In this document: piece after piece, positions 32,253 through 32,402 of the stretch
Position numbering within the stretch: the stretch's first letter is position 1
Layout of the letters: the number at the start of each line of letters is the position of its first letter
Assembly (NCBI GenBank): GCA_945869475.1
Contig: CAMBOV010000021.1
Span: 1-32,402 of the forward strand
Direction: 5' to 3'
DNA length: 32,402 nt
Source: Singulisphaera sp. GP187
GTDB taxonomy: Bacteria; Planctomycetota; Phycisphaerae; Phycisphaerales; SM1A02
Notes under the pieces: generated by a model
What the model was told of the DNA's origin: nothing
Seen by the model: only the letters and a program-made list of their open reading frames with translations
Database searches by the model: none
Position numbers and translations under genes: made by a program

Positions 32253-32402
32253 CAATTGAAGAGTTTGATCCTGGCTCAGATTGAACGCTGGCGGCATAGC
32301 TAAAACATGCAAGTTGAGCGAAGCAGTAGCAATACTGACTGAGCGGCGTAAGGGTGAGGAATACATTTCTATGTACCCCAAGGTCGAGGATAGCCAAGAG
32401 AA
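32253..32402 (+). rRNA. rrs: 16S ribosomal RNA, 5' end (partial)
   Basis: AATTGAAGAGTTTGATCCTG starts at 32254, followed by GCTCAGATTGAACGCTGGCGGC, the universally conserved 16S 5' end, including the 27F primer site. The gene continues past the window. Helix regions around CATGCAAGTTGAGCG and AAGGGTGAGGAATACA differ from the usual CATGCAAGTCGAACG and GTGAGTAACAC, pointing to a divergent lineage, in line with Planctomycetota. The 5' boundary is set by alignment with E. coli numbering and may be off by a few bases. Confidence 0.96.

Noticed and set aside
31673-32381. Several short open frames before and across the 16S gene
   Set aside because: They overlap the rRNA promoter, leader or 16S rRNA and show no ribosome-binding site or family features.
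1-32402. Search for CRISPR arrays, tRNA genes, insertion sequences, prophage genes and replication origins
   Set aside because: No regularly spaced repeats with unique spacers, no tRNA-like cloverleaf with TTCRA arm, no transposase or integrase motifs and no DnaA-box cluster were recognised by eye.

Overview
The window looks like chromosomal DNA of a Planctomycetota bacterium, most likely of the Phycisphaerae. This rests on several by-eye resemblances: very large SLBB and FG-GAP secreted proteins, OprP/O-type porins with an N-terminal coiled coil, a protein ending in a VPAPG-type exosortase (PEP-CTERM-like) signal, several ClpP paralogues in a row, and a divergent 16S rRNA start that keeps the universal 27F primer site. 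The sequence is GC-rich. Most genes on each strand form tight operons with 4-bp stop/start overlaps or gaps of a few bases.

Region 1 (1-9792, all minus strand, transcribed right to left) is an exopolysaccharide or surface-polymer locus. Its order is: a small histidine-kinase-like ATPase domain protein, a large secreted FG-GAP/VCBS beta-propeller protein, a WecA-type polyprenyl-phosphate sugar-1-phosphate transferase with an extra CapD-like membrane domain, a VapB/VapC-type toxin-antitoxin pair with its own palindromic operator, an NAD-dependent sugar epimerase/dehydratase, an eight-SLBB polysaccharide export protein, and a Wzz-type chain-length protein that runs off the left edge.

Region 2 (about 9793-12902) is accessory in character. 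An AbiEi-like/DUF559 nuclease-fold gene is flanked on both sides by copies of an imperfect palindromic repeat, followed by a 16-bp tandem repeat and a MoxR AAA ATPase. Next comes a cobalamin riboswitch in front of a small secreted PEP-CTERM-like protein. This riboswitch plus surface protein unit is the most interesting item: it suggests a B12-repressed, surface-anchored protein that may capture cobalamin. Its sorting signal is encoded antisense to the end of clpP.

Region 3 (12829-15776) holds three consecutive clpP paralogues on the minus strand (one with the catalytic Asp replaced by Asn), and divergently holA. Region 4 (15777-19229) carries two paralogous outer-membrane porins separated by a strong intrinsic terminator. 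Region 5 (19269-23155) is purine synthesis: a PurL with two PurS-like domains fused at its N terminus, overlapping purQ. Region 6 (23144-25947, minus) is rny - TM2-domain gene - rsmA. Region 7 (26210-31676, plus) has an ABC-2 permease, aconitase and a ComF-type phosphoribosyltransferase. Region 8 (31677-32402) is an rRNA promoter, a roughly 400-nt leader with boxA, and the first 150 nt of 16S rRNA.

No database search or folding program was used. Family assignments come from motif recognition, and the structures were paired by eye.
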